Assembly (NCBI RefSeq): GCF_000300195.1
Contig: NZ_AMQH01000017.1
Coordinates: 1 to 39,110 of the forward strand
DNA: 39,110 bases
Reading direction: 5' to 3'
Origin: Clostridium tunisiense TJ
Lineage (GTDB): Bacteria; Bacillota; Clostridia; Clostridiales; Clostridiaceae
The notes beneath the pieces were generated by a model. The model saw only the letters and a program-made list of their open reading frames with translations. It did no database searches and was not told the DNA's origin. Below are positions 1 through 8,220 of this stretch, piece by piece (within the stretch, counting starts at the first letter, position 1; every line of letters begins with the position of its first letter). Both the position numbers and the translations under genes were made by a program.

Positions 1-430
1 TATGCTCTATTTATCGCTGACTTGTTAAAGTCATTTTGTGAACTTATCGTTCACTAAGAATCATTTCTGATTCAGAATTAACTGGTTTTACCTTTTTCTC
101 TGTTTAATTTTCAAAGACCAATTTCCCAATTCATCGCCTTTAACTAAATATCGATGACTTATATAAAGTTATCATCCATCACCTAGTCTATCAAGGTTTC
201 TAATGAAATCATTCATTTAAACTAACTTGGCTTCCTGACGACGAAGTTTATTTTATCAAAAAATCAAAACTGTAGCCCTCTTCTTTAATTTACAACACTA
301 AGTTATCTTTTGTATTCTTTAAAATACTAAAAATTACTTATTTTATCTATTAAAGATACACTTGGATGCATTGATGTTTATTATAAGTGTATAAATAGTA
401 ATCTTTATTCTAAATTAAAGTTTTAGGGTT
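1..430 (-). promoter_or_regulatory. Probable rRNA operon leader (16S lies beyond the left edge)
   Basis: This 430-base stretch has no plausible gene. Read on the minus strand it contains TGGTCTTTGA at 120-111 followed by AAATTAAACAG. That matches the boxA antitermination element and the following bases that precede 16S rRNA in clostridia and other Firmicutes. No 16S or 23S sequence is visible upstream, so this is a leader rather than an internal spacer. The rRNA gene itself should start left of position 1. I could not place the rRNA promoter with confidence: TATAAT-like hexamers exist, but none has a good -35 at the right distance. Confidence 0.55.
111..120 (-). promoter_or_regulatory. boxA-like rRNA antitermination site
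   Basis: On the minus strand the ten bases read TGGTCTTTGA, one base off the boxA consensus TGYTCTTTGA bound by NusB/NusE. The bases after it (AAATTAAACAG) are also typical of clostridial rRNA leaders. Confidence 0.55.
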
Positions 431-475
431 AAATAATAGCTTGATTATGAGGGTCTCATAATCAAGCTATTATTT
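431..475 (-). terminator. Terminator, perfect 20-bp stem, after the serine hydrolase gene
   Basis: Arms 431-450 and 456-475 are perfect reverse complements with a 5-base loop (GGGTC). On the minus strand the arm ends in TTATTTAA. It lies about 100 bases past the stop of the gene at 572-1351 and separates it from the rRNA leader. Confidence 0.8.
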
Positions 476-571
476 TCTAAGTCACTCAAGGAAAGTGCCA
501 GTATTTATAACCTAAAATTAGTTTTTATATAAAGTTCAGAAAAAAAAGTATGAAGCTATAAACTTCACACC

Positions 572-1351
572 TTAATTCCAATCCTTATCAACCATATCAA
601 ACATCATTTTACCGCTACGTGCTATAGTGGTAATTCCGTATACATTAGTTGGTAAATTATTAGACATTACTGTATATACAAAATCACCTTTAGAGAAATT
701 TAGCAGTGCTGTATCGTTTTCAACTGTTTCAAGTGTTCCAATCTTATTAGCAGTATTAGCTTGAATCTCTCTTTGAAAGTAAAATGGTATTCTTGTATTT
801 AATTGATGTCTTTTTAGAGTTTCTATTATTAATCTACTATGCTCTTTACTTAAAGCAGTGTTATTGTGAAGTAATTTAAAACATTGGGATAAATCATAGC
901 TTGTTGTAATATTTTCTTCATTATCACTCAATTTAACCTCTGATGGATACTTGTTAACTTTTGTGGACTTTAGTCCCATATCATTTATAAGGCTATTAAC
1001 TTTATCCATGCCTAGTATATTAATAATTTTACAAGCTGCGGTATTATCACTTTGAATAAGCATAGCTACTAACAGTTCCTTTAATGTATATTGTTTTTCT
1101 GAAAATTCATGAATAATTCCGAAAAATCCAGAAACTTTATCTTCATCACCAATACTAATCAAATCATTTAAGGATACTTTCCCATTTTCAACTTCTTTCA
1201 ATAATGCCATAGCAATGGGTAACTTTATACATCCTGCAGCAGGCATTTTCACATTTTCGTTAAACCCATAAATAAATCCACTTTTTAAATCCTCAAAATA
1301 AAAACTATAATTCCCTTCTCTTGATTCTAAATAGCGCTTAATCTCTTTCAT
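572..1351 (-). CDS. Class A beta-lactamase-fold protein lacking the catalytic serine
   Basis: The 259-residue protein matches the Beta-lactamase2 / class A serine hydrolase family along its length. The SDN motif is intact at S101-D102-N103, and a KIG triad stands in for KTG at 203-205. The expected S-x-x-K active-site motif after P37-A38-A39 reads G40-C41-I42-K43, so the nucleophilic serine is a glycine; the codon GGA at 1234-1232 is clear. There is no signal peptide or lipobox, so the protein is probably cytoplasmic, unlike secreted lactamases. A GGAGG lies 7 bases before the ATG. It is a single gene with its own terminator at 431-475. Since the family chemistry needs the serine, it is likely a non-hydrolytic relative that binds a ligand, or an enzyme using another residue. 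Antibiotic resistance should not be inferred. Confidence 0.8.
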   Translation of the reverse strand: MKEIKRYLESREGNYSFYFEDLKSGFIYGFNENVKMPAAGCIKLPIAMALLKEVENGKVSLNDLISIGDEDKVSGFFGIIHEFSEKQYTLKELLVAMLIQSDNTAACKIINILGMDKVNSLINDMGLKSTKVNKYPSEVKLSDNEENITTSYDLSQCFKLLHNNTALSKEHSRLIIETLKRHQLNTRIPFYFQREIQANTANKIGTLETVENDTALLNFSKGDFVYTVMSNNLPTNVYGITTIARSGKMMFDMVDKDWN

Positions 1352-1662
1352 AAACAGCCTCCAACCTCTAACCTAGTTAAACTAAAATAATTATAATTTT
1401 CTTTAAATATAATGTCAACTAAACATTGTTTACTTCTTTTCTATAATCCTTTTAAATTATTCTTCATTAATTCTTAAATTCCTCTTTTAATTAACTAAAT
1501 TATCAAAAAAATAACCCAGAACTTTCTAGGTTACTAATTTAGTGCAATAAAACCGTTATTTCTAATGTAATTCAGTTCTACCCAAATTATTGACATAGTT
1601 CTCCAGTGATATTCATGCTTAAATCAGTAGCTTAAATATTACTTGAACTTTAATATATTTTT
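1352..1662. other. Intergenic stretch between two minus-strand genes
   Basis: 311 AT-rich bases. They hold the terminator of the gene to the right (1504-1532) and the presumed promoter of the gene to the left, which I could not place. No coding sequence with a ribosome binding site was seen. Confidence 0.5.
1504..1532 (-). terminator. Terminator after the transglutaminase-like gene
   Basis: On the minus strand AACCTAG and CTGGGTT pair (7 bp, one G-U pair) around a 6-base loop, followed at once by A and a run of seven T. It ends transcripts from the gene at 1663-2787. Confidence 0.75.
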
Positions 1663-2787
1663 TTATTTTTTATACTTTTCTAGTTCTACAGTTCTAATTG
1701 GTGCTTTTCCATCTAAAGATATTGAAATACTTGTTTTTCCCACTGGCAAAGACAAATCATAGTAATTTTTTACTGGAACATAATCTTTTCCATTTATACT
1801 TATATAATAATCCTCAACCATATAACTATTTATAAATGCGCCTACAGTAAATTTAACATAGTCTTCTGTATCATCTTTGATATTTCGTTTTGCAAATATA
1901 ATGTTTGGTATTTTGTCACTATCATCATTTCTGTATACAATTTCAGGATTAATGTTAAACACATTATCCTTCACAACAAAAATAGTTGGTTGAATATATC
2001 CCTCTAAGGTTTCTAATTGAATATATTGTTTATCTTTTACAAAAGATATACTAGAATTACTTTTATACTGTTCACCTTTACTATTATCAATTTTAATAGT
2101 ATAAGTATATAGATACTGAGAAATTCCCTTTAAATACTTCGAAGCTTCTTTACCATTCTCTACAATTATTCCATCTGTATTGGATTTCACTAATTCTACA
2201 GCAGATAGCGGAATTCCCTCTCTACTCATAAAGCTTTCTATAGTTCCATCTACCATTACCCATTTTCCATGTACTTTACTCCACACTTCTAAGACACTGT
2301 AACTGCTGTTGTTCTTAATTTTCAAATTATTACTTGCTCTTAATTCTCCTGTTCTTGCAATTATCCCCACAGATGATAATGCTTCCTCAAGTATAATATT
2401 ATAATCCTGAAGAGATATCACCTTATTACTTTGCAGTCCCATTAGCATTTCATCCACACTTTTCTTTGCCTCCATTGCTGAAGGCCTAACTTCTGCTCTT
2501 GTATTAAGCCATTTAATTAATGCAATTGTCTTTTCAATTTCATTTGATCCCCCATTTACTACTTGGTCAAAATCATATTTGTTTTTAAGGTCTATTAACT
2601 TTGGGTCATCTTTATTTAAATAATAAAAATGAATATTATTACCTTCATATAAGTTGTCCCAATTTGTTACTTTAACATTGTAATCATAAGAATTTCCCTT
2701 TAAGTTATTTCTAAAAATTAGTAACACTATACCCGATAATACTATAATGCTCCCTATAAAAAAGGTTAATATTCTTGAAGTTTTCAT
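1663..2787 (-). CDS. Membrane-anchored transglutaminase-like protein without catalytic Cys and His
   Basis: This is a 374-residue protein with one N-terminal membrane segment (about residues 6-25, rich in I, L, V and F); the rest is probably outside the cell. Residues 85-185 resemble the transglutaminase-like core: helix, then a G-I-x-A-R turn, then a strand ending in W-V-x-V-D-G-T. Where the family has C-x-D-Y there is L126-Q-D-Y, and where it has the catalytic His (H-A-W-x-E-V) there is Y163. The Asp (D180) is kept. It is therefore probably a non-enzymatic, binding or structural relative. A GTG five codons upstream is also open, but AGGAG sits 7 bases before the ATG at 2787, so I chose that start. 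It is transcribed alone and ends at the hairpin 1504-1532. Confidence 0.65.
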   Translation of the reverse strand: MKTSRILTFFIGSIIVLSGIVLLIFRNNLKGNSYDYNVKVTNWDNLYEGNNIHFYYLNKDDPKLIDLKNKYDFDQVVNGGSNEIEKTIALIKWLNTRAEVRPSAMEAKKSVDEMLMGLQSNKVISLQDYNIILEEALSSVGIIARTGELRASNNLKIKNNSSYSVLEVWSKVHGKWVMVDGTIESFMSREGIPLSAVELVKSNTDGIIVENGKEASKYLKGISQYLYTYTIKIDNSKGEQYKSNSSISFVKDKQYIQLETLEGYIQPTIFVVKDNVFNINPEIVYRNDDSDKIPNIIFAKRNIKDDTEDYVKFTVGAFINSYMVEDYYISINGKDYVPVKNYYDLSLPVGKTSISISLDGKAPIRTVELEKYKK

Positions 2788-3110
2788 TTTTCCGCTCCTC
2801 ACCAGTTTTATTTTATAAATATATACAATTATAAACTTTTTCTTATCTTTATAGCAATAGTCCTCATGAGTCTAATAGCTTTTATTTTGTATATTAAATT
2901 ATTCCCCCCAAAAATTCACTTTCCAACTATCAGAAGTCTCTGGAACTAACGAGCAGTTTTGGTGCTAACTTACATTTTCCCATTTATATTTTTTATAAAT
3001 AGAATAAGACTTTATATTAAAATACGTATTTAGTATAAACTTTATATTAAATATAATTAAAGGCTATGATTTTAATCATAGCCTTCTTAACTAATTAAGT
3101 TTTATTAAAA
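2788..3110. other. Intergenic stretch between pckA and the transglutaminase-like gene
   Basis: 323 AT-rich bases. It contains the pckA terminator (3060-3085), two copies of an actttatatta-type AT-rich direct repeat near 3009 and 3039, and an isolated C6 run near 2905. I see no gene and could not place a promoter. Confidence 0.45.
3060..3085 (-). terminator. pckA terminator
   Basis: Perfect 11-bp stem (3060-3070 with 3075-3085) and a 4-base loop, followed on the minus strand by TTTAATTATATTT. It lies 25 bases past the pckA stop codon. Confidence 0.85.
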
Positions 3111-4685
3111 TTAAAAGGTTTTTGGAGCAGCTTTTTTAATATCTTCGCTAACTTCACCAAATTTTTGGAAGTTTTTGTGGAATTGTTTTGCAAGCTCTCT
3201 TGCCTTAAAATCATATTTCTCTTTATCAGTCCAAGTATTCTTAGGATTTAATATTTCCTGTGGTACATTTGGTACTGATTTTGGAACATATAAATTGAAA
3301 ATCTCATCTACTTCATATTCAACGTCTTTTAAATTTCCTTCTAATGCTGCTTTAACCATGGCTCTAGTGTAATTTAAGTTCATTCTTTTCCCAGTGCCGT
3401 ACTCTCCGCCAGTCCATCCCGTATTAACAAGGTAAACTTCAGTATTATAGTTCACTATTTTTTCTCCAAGCAGTTTTGCATAAACAGAAGGTTTCATAAG
3501 CATAAACGGTTCACCAAAGCATGCTGAAAAAGTAGCTTTTGGTTCTGTTATTCCCCTTTCAGTTCCCGCTAACTTACTTGTATAGCCTGACATAAAGTGG
3601 TACATAGCGCCTTCTTTTGTTAACTTAGATATTGGTGGTATAACGCCAAAAGCATCCGCTGTTAAAAAAACAACTGTATTTGGGTGCTGACCAACTCCGC
3701 TTAAATCTGCATTATCTATATACTCTACTGGATAAGCTCCTCTAGTGTTTTCTGTTAATGAATCATCATCGAAAACAGGTCTATTATTCTCATCTAAAAC
3801 AACATTCTCTAATAATGCACCAAACTTTAGTGCATTGTATATTTGAGCTTCTTTTTCTTTATCAAGCTTTATAGTTTTTGCATAGCATCCACCTTCAAAG
3901 TTGAAAATTCCCTTATCGCACCAACCATGCTCATCATCTCCAATCAGTTTTCTATCTGGATCTGCTGATAAAGTTGTTTTTCCTGTTCCTGAAAGTCCGA
4001 AGAATACTGCTGTGTCCCCATCCTCTCCAATATTAGCAGAGCAATGCATTGGGAATACCCCTTTTAAAGGTAATAAGAAATTCATTACTGAAAATATTGA
4101 TTTTTTTATTTCTCCCGAATACTGTGTTCCACCAATTAATATGATTTTTTTATCAAAGTTTATTATTATAAAGGCTTCTGAATTCACTCCATCTTCCTTG
4201 CCATTAGCTTTAAATCCTGGAGCTACTATCACATTAAACTGTGGAGAATGACTTTTCAGTTCCTCTTCACTTGGTCTTCTAAATAATTGAGTTGACATTA
4301 ATGCTTCTGAGGCATACTCATTTACAACTCTAATATTCATTTTATATTCTTCCATAGCTCCTACATATCCATTAAAAACAAATAAGTCCTTATCACTTAA
4401 ATACTTTGTAACTTTTTCATATAACTTATTAAAAACATTTTCTTCTATAGGAAGATTTACTTCTCCCCAGTTTATTAAACCATTTATACTCTCTTGCTTA
4501 ACTATGAATCTATCTTTAGGTGATCTCCCAGTATACTTCCCAGTATTTACAACTAATGCTCCACTTTCTGCAAGAGTTCCTTCTCCTCTTTTAACTGCAT
4601 GTTCTACTAAACAAGCTGCACTTAAATTTTTGAAAATATTTTTAGAAGTGTTGATTTGTAACCCTTCTAAACTGTTTGAATTCAT
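3111..4685 (-). CDS. pckA: Phosphoenolpyruvate carboxykinase (ATP)
   Basis: This cytosolic enzyme interconverts oxaloacetate plus ATP with PEP, CO2 and ADP. It opens gluconeogenesis, or in some anaerobes fixes CO2 with ATP gain. The 524-residue length is normal for the ATP-dependent family. Diagnostic parts are visible: the substrate loop T-G-R-S-P-K-D near residue 52, the kinase-1a P-loop G230-L-S-G-T-G-K-T237, the metal-binding D-D-E-H-G-W around 250-255, and an R-G-A-Y-P-V-E-Y stretch near 315. The GTP-dependent enzyme is unrelated in these motifs and can be excluded. The start is fixed by GGGGGTAAGG just before the ATG. It is monocistronic: a terminator follows at 3060-3085, and 208 bases separate it from the next gene. 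Confidence 0.97.
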   Translation of the reverse strand: MNSNSLEGLQINTSKNIFKNLSAACLVEHAVKRGEGTLAESGALVVNTGKYTGRSPKDRFIVKQESINGLINWGEVNLPIEENVFNKLYEKVTKYLSDKDLFVFNGYVGAMEEYKMNIRVVNEYASEALMSTQLFRRPSEEELKSHSPQFNVIVAPGFKANGKEDGVNSEAFIIINFDKKIILIGGTQYSGEIKKSIFSVMNFLLPLKGVFPMHCSANIGEDGDTAVFFGLSGTGKTTLSADPDRKLIGDDEHGWCDKGIFNFEGGCYAKTIKLDKEKEAQIYNALKFGALLENVVLDENNRPVFDDDSLTENTRGAYPVEYIDNADLSGVGQHPNTVVFLTADAFGVIPPISKLTKEGAMYHFMSGYTSKLAGTERGITEPKATFSACFGEPFMLMKPSVYAKLLGEKIVNYNTEVYLVNTGWTGGEYGTGKRMNLNYTRAMVKAALEGNLKDVEYEVDEIFNLYVPKSVPNVPQEILNPKNTWTDKEKYDFKARELAKQFHKNFQKFGEVSEDIKKAAPKTF

Positions 4686-4893
4686 AATCCTTACCCCCGA
4701 ATTTCAATGTTTAACGTTTACATATATTTCATGCTTGTACTAAAAAGCACTCTATAATTATATATTACTACTTTTAAAATAAATTGCAAGAAAAAATTTA
4801 ATATTTAATAGCAAATTAAGGGTTTTTGAATTAAAACCGTCAATGTTCCACCTAAAAATGTTCACTTTCTTCAATAATGTAGCACAATATCTT

Positions 4894-5757
4894 CTATTCT
4901 TTATTTTTTATTAAATATATAGAATAAATAACTATAAATACACCAAGCAATTGAGTAGCAGAAATCCCCTCTTTCAGCATAAAGTATGAAATAAGTATAG
5001 ATGTTGGTATTTCCAGGTTAGAAATAACAGCTACTTTTACCGCTCCAATATGTTTAATTCCTGCATAAAGCAAAGTTAAAGGGATTATTTCACAAAAAAC
5101 AGCTAATATTATTATATACCCATAGGTTTTAAAACTAATACCATCTGCGAGAACAAAAAAAGGAAACTTATAAATCAATAATGCTACTAATGAAAATAAA
5201 GTTGAATATGCATTCGTTGCTAAAGGTGACACTTTTGAAAACTTAGTCTCAGAAAAGATATTCATAAATGCATAAAATAAGGCAGCAAGTAATCCATACA
5301 GTATACCCTGCACAGAGTACGAAACCCCTTCTGTTGTAATATTTAAAGTTAATATGCATCCTATAAACGCCATTATTACTATAATAACTTTTTTGCTGTG
5401 CACTTTTTCCTGACCCTTAATTATCGAGTAGAAAAATACCATTATAGGGTATGTCATTAGTAATACCGTAGTCATTGCTACAGGTAAATGATCGAAGGAT
5501 AAGTAATAAAAAACCGTCATAAAAGTGTTTCCCACTACACCTAATATGGCTAAATCCTTTAACTGGTTTGGGGTAACTTTTAATGATTTCTTATCTGTTA
5601 CAAATAACACTCCAAACATTATTGTTACTGCAATAATATATTGAAGTGTAAGAAGACTTACTGAGTCTAGCTCACTCTGTCCAAGCTTTACAAACAAACC
5701 AGCACTTCCAAAAAGAACTGCTGATACTAAGGCATAAATATATCCTAATTTCTTCAT
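4894..5757 (-). CDS. EamA-family (DMT superfamily) transporter
   Basis: 287 residues with about ten hydrophobic segments arranged as two five-helix halves, the standard EamA / drug-metabolite transporter layout. The first helix reads G-Y-I-Y-A-L-V-S-A-V-L-F-G-S-A-G-L, and the last ends in K-N-K-E, a charged cytoplasmic tail. The second half carries the E-x-P-x-(x)-x-L and A-V-x-x-S-N-L-E-x-P pattern typical of the fold. The substrate cannot be told from the sequence; family members export amino acids, metabolites or small toxins. AAGGTGG precedes the ATG. No clear terminator was seen between it and pckA. Confidence 0.85.
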   Translation of the reverse strand: MKKLGYIYALVSAVLFGSAGLFVKLGQSELDSVSLLTLQYIIAVTIMFGVLFVTDKKSLKVTPNQLKDLAILGVVGNTFMTVFYYLSFDHLPVAMTTVLLMTYPIMVFFYSIIKGQEKVHSKKVIIVIMAFIGCILTLNITTEGVSYSVQGILYGLLAALFYAFMNIFSETKFSKVSPLATNAYSTLFSLVALLIYKFPFFVLADGISFKTYGYIIILAVFCEIIPLTLLYAGIKHIGAVKVAVISNLEIPTSILISYFMLKEGISATQLLGVFIVIYSIYLIKNKE

Positions 5758-6058
5758 TTAACCACCTTCTACTAAAACTATTATGTATTATAGCAACAAT
5801 TACTATAAGGATTTATTCCTTACTCATAGATTAATAATTGAAATTCATGTTTTTTAGCCCAATGACATTACCAAACTTTCATAAATAAGTTTTAAATCTA
5901 TCAATTATAGTAGGATTATTGTACTATATTATGCTATAATATACTACTGTAGATTTACAACTTAGGATAAAACATAATCAGCAGTTATACTGATAGCGTA
6001 TCAATTAAAACTAATGGATTTTTATTTTTAAGCAAATATATTATTTATTTTAAAATCT
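5758..6058. other. Divergent intergenic region upstream of murT
   Basis: 301 bases between the EamA gene (leftwards) and murT (rightwards), so both promoters should be here. The clearest structure is the near-perfect inverted repeat at 5921-5947, which includes a TATAAT. I could not pair that hexamer with a convincing -35. Confidence 0.5.
5921..5947. promoter_or_regulatory. Near-perfect 12-bp inverted repeat upstream of murT
   Basis: GTACTATATTAT (5921-5932) and ATAATATACTAC (5936-5947) are reverse complements with one mismatch, around GCT. The repeat contains TATAAT on the plus strand. Its place in the divergent region suggests an operator, but the regulator is unknown. Confidence 0.4.
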
Positions 6059-7438
6059 ATGAAATATACTACAAAGGAAGTGTCTAAAATCAAAATTAAT
6101 TCTTTATTAGGTATAATTACTTCAAAATTAATTCTTAAGACTTCAAGACTCTTATTTAAAGGTGGCTCTAACTTTCCTGGCAAAATAGCCCTACTTTTTG
6201 ATAAGCATATTTTAAATACTGTATCTAAAAATTATATAACTATTCTAGTTACAGGAACAAATGGTAAAACAACAACAACTAGTATGATATACAGCATTAT
6301 AAGAGAAAGTGGAAAAGAAGTAATAACTAATGATACAGGGGCAAATATGAATACTGGTATTATTACTTGTTTTATTTCTAATTATAAACTCTTTAAAGAA
6401 AACAAAAAAAAGTATGCCGTTATAGAAGTAGATGAAGCTTATCTTCAAACTATTACAGAAGATTTAAGCCCTAGCATTATAACTGTTACCAACTTATTTA
6501 GAGATCAAATGGATAGATACGGCGAAGTATATACCACCTATTCAAAAATTCTACAGGGAATAGCTAAAACCCCTACTACCAAACTAATTTTAAATGGTGA
6601 TGAATCTTTGCTTGGTAAATTAGAAGTTTCTAACCCTGTGGTTTATTATGGTTTTAGCAAAGCAATAAAAGAAAACACAAAAGTTGCTGTAAATGCAGAT
6701 AGCAAATTCTGTAAAGTTTGCAAAAACCCTTATGAATATGACTTTGTAACATATAATCATCTTGGTAGTTATTACTGTGGTAAATGCGGCTATAAAAGAC
6801 CTGAACTAAAATATACTGTAAACAGCGTCTTAGAACTTAACCCTGAAGGTTCTACTGTAGTTCTTAACGATGATACATATTTTATTAATCAAGCTGGAGA
6901 ATATAACATATACAATGGCCTTTGTGCATATTCAGTTGGTAAGGAATTAGATATCGATAATGAAGTAATTAAAGCTTCTCTGCAAAAACAAAGCACTAGT
7001 TTTGGAAGGCAGGAAACTATACTTATTGATGGAAAAGAAGTTAAAATTATACTAGTAAAAAATCCTGCAGGGTATGACCAGGCATTAAATACAATATTAT
7101 TAGATAATAAACCTATAAATCTTTCTGTAATGCTAAATGATAATTATGCGGATGGAACAGATGTATCCTGGATTTGGGATGTAAACTTTGAAAAACTTAG
7201 CACTCTCCATACTGAGGATATTATCATTTCTGGCACGCGACTTTATGATATGGCTGTAAGACTAAAGGTTGCAGGTCTTCCTAAGGATAAGTTTCTTCTT
7301 TGTGAAAATGATGAGTCACTCATAAGCGCTCTAAAAAATTGTAGCAATAATACTACTTATATTTTAGCAACTTACACTGCAATGCTTCATCTTAGAAAAT
7401 TACTTCATAACGAAGGGTATATACAAAAACTATGGTAA
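6059..7438 (+). CDS. murT: Lipid II isoglutaminyl synthase, MurT subunit
   Basis: MurT with GatD amidates the D-glutamate of lipid II to D-isoglutamine at the inner face of the membrane. The 459-residue Mur-ligase-type protein has the ATP loop G-T-N-G-K-T-T-T (66-73), a central domain, a Cys4 zinc ribbon inserted in it (C218-x-x-C221 ... C240-x-x-C243), and a C-terminal MurT domain. The ribbon separates MurT from MurC-F. gatD follows directly. The ATG at 6059 has no Shine-Dalgarno. AAAGGAAG (6073-6080) lies inside the reading frame 8 bases before an ATC codon (6089), and MurT proteins usually begin near K-I-N-S-L-L. The true start may therefore be a rare ATC or ATT codon at 6089-6095. I give the ATG version. 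Confidence 0.93.
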   Translation: MKYTTKEVSKIKINSLLGIITSKLILKTSRLLFKGGSNFPGKIALLFDKHILNTVSKNYITILVTGTNGKTTTTSMIYSIIRESGKEVITNDTGANMNTGIITCFISNYKLFKENKKKYAVIEVDEAYLQTITEDLSPSIITVTNLFRDQMDRYGEVYTTYSKILQGIAKTPTTKLILNGDESLLGKLEVSNPVVYYGFSKAIKENTKVAVNADSKFCKVCKNPYEYDFVTYNHLGSYYCGKCGYKRPELKYTVNSVLELNPEGSTVVLNDDTYFINQAGEYNIYNGLCAYSVGKELDIDNEVIKASLQKQSTSFGRQETILIDGKEVKIILVKNPAGYDQALNTILLDNKPINLSVMLNDNYADGTDVSWIWDVNFEKLSTLHTEDIIISGTRLYDMAVRLKVAGLPKDKFLLCENDESLISALKNCSNNTTYILATYTAMLHLRKLLHNEGYIQKLW

Positions 7439-7452
7439 GGAATGATGAATTA

Positions 7453-8172
7453 ATGGAACTTAATATATGTCACTTATATCCAGACTTATTAAATGTTTAT
7501 GGAGATATGGGAAACATCCTTGTTCTTAAGCATAGAGCTGAAGAAAGAGGTATTAAAGTAAATATTTTTAATATTTCTGTCAATGACAGTTTTGATGAAA
7601 ACAATTATGATATAGTATTTTTTGGTGGTGGGCAAGACTACGAACAATCAATTGTTTCAGAGGATTTAATCAAAAATAAAAAAGATGCCATAAGAAATTA
7701 TATAGAAAGTAGCAGAGTATTTTTAAGTATTTGTGGAGGTTATCAATTACTTGGAAAGTACTATACAACATTTGAAGGTGAAAGGTTAGAAGGTTTAGGG
7801 ATACTAGATATCTATACTGAAGCAGGGGATAAAAGATTTATTGGTAATACCATAATTTTCAATGAAGAATTTCAGGAAACTTATGTTGGTTTTGAGAACC
7901 ACTCTGGTAGAACTTATATAGGAGATTTAAAACCTTTAGGTGTTGTAAAACTTGGCTACGGTAATAATGGTGAAGATAAAAAAGAAGGTTGTATCTATAA
8001 AAACTCATTTTGCACATATTTCCATGGCAGCCTTTTATCTAAAAACCCCGAGCTTGCTGATAGGTTAATTAAAATCGCTTTAGAAAATAAATATAACGAA
8101 ATCTCCTTAACAACGCTTGATGACACTTTAGAAATTAAAGCAAAGGAAGCTATATTAAAAAGAAACCTTTAA
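7453..8172 (+). CDS. gatD: Lipid II isoglutaminyl synthase, GatD glutaminase subunit
   Basis: GatD supplies ammonia from glutamine to MurT. The 239-residue class I glutamine amidotransferase-like protein has the nucleophile elbow S-I-C94-G-G-Y and a catalytic His in Y-F-H191-G-S. Numbered from the ATG at 7453 the cysteine is residue 94, as in the Staphylococcus aureus protein, and the family usually opens M-x-L-x-I-x-H-L-Y-P-D. AAGGAA (7437-7442) is well placed for that ATG. An in-frame ATG at 7432 would instead overlap murT by 7 bases and lacks a well-spaced ribosome site. It forms an operon with murT that ends at the hairpin 8172-8220. Confidence 0.93.
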   Translation: MELNICHLYPDLLNVYGDMGNILVLKHRAEERGIKVNIFNISVNDSFDENNYDIVFFGGGQDYEQSIVSEDLIKNKKDAIRNYIESSRVFLSICGGYQLLGKYYTTFEGERLEGLGILDIYTEAGDKRFIGNTIIFNEEFQETYVGFENHSGRTYIGDLKPLGVVKLGYGNNGEDKKEGCIYKNSFCTYFHGSLLSKNPELADRLIKIALENKYNEISLTTLDDTLEIKAKEAILKRNL

Positions 8173-8220
8173 ACCACGATAAAAGCTACATAGCAAAACT
8201 ATGTAGCTTTTATCGTGGTT
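8172..8220. terminator. Bidirectional terminator filling the gap between two stop codons
   Basis: Perfect 22-bp stem (8172-8193 with 8199-8220) and loop CAAAA. The left arm begins in the last base of the gatD stop codon, and the right arm ends inside the stop codon of the convergent HTH-TPR gene. T-rich bases follow on the plus strand, so it can serve both genes. Confidence 0.9.

Noticed and set aside
1..430. 16S-23S internal spacer rather than rRNA leader
   Set aside because: boxA also occurs in spacers, but no 16S end is present upstream; a protein-gene terminator lies there instead.
572..1351. Beta-lactam resistance gene
   Set aside because: The catalytic serine and the signal peptide are both missing.
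3901..4251. 116-codon open frame on the plus strand inside pckA
   Set aside because: Antisense to a conserved enzyme; no ribosome site or promoter. A codon-usage shadow.
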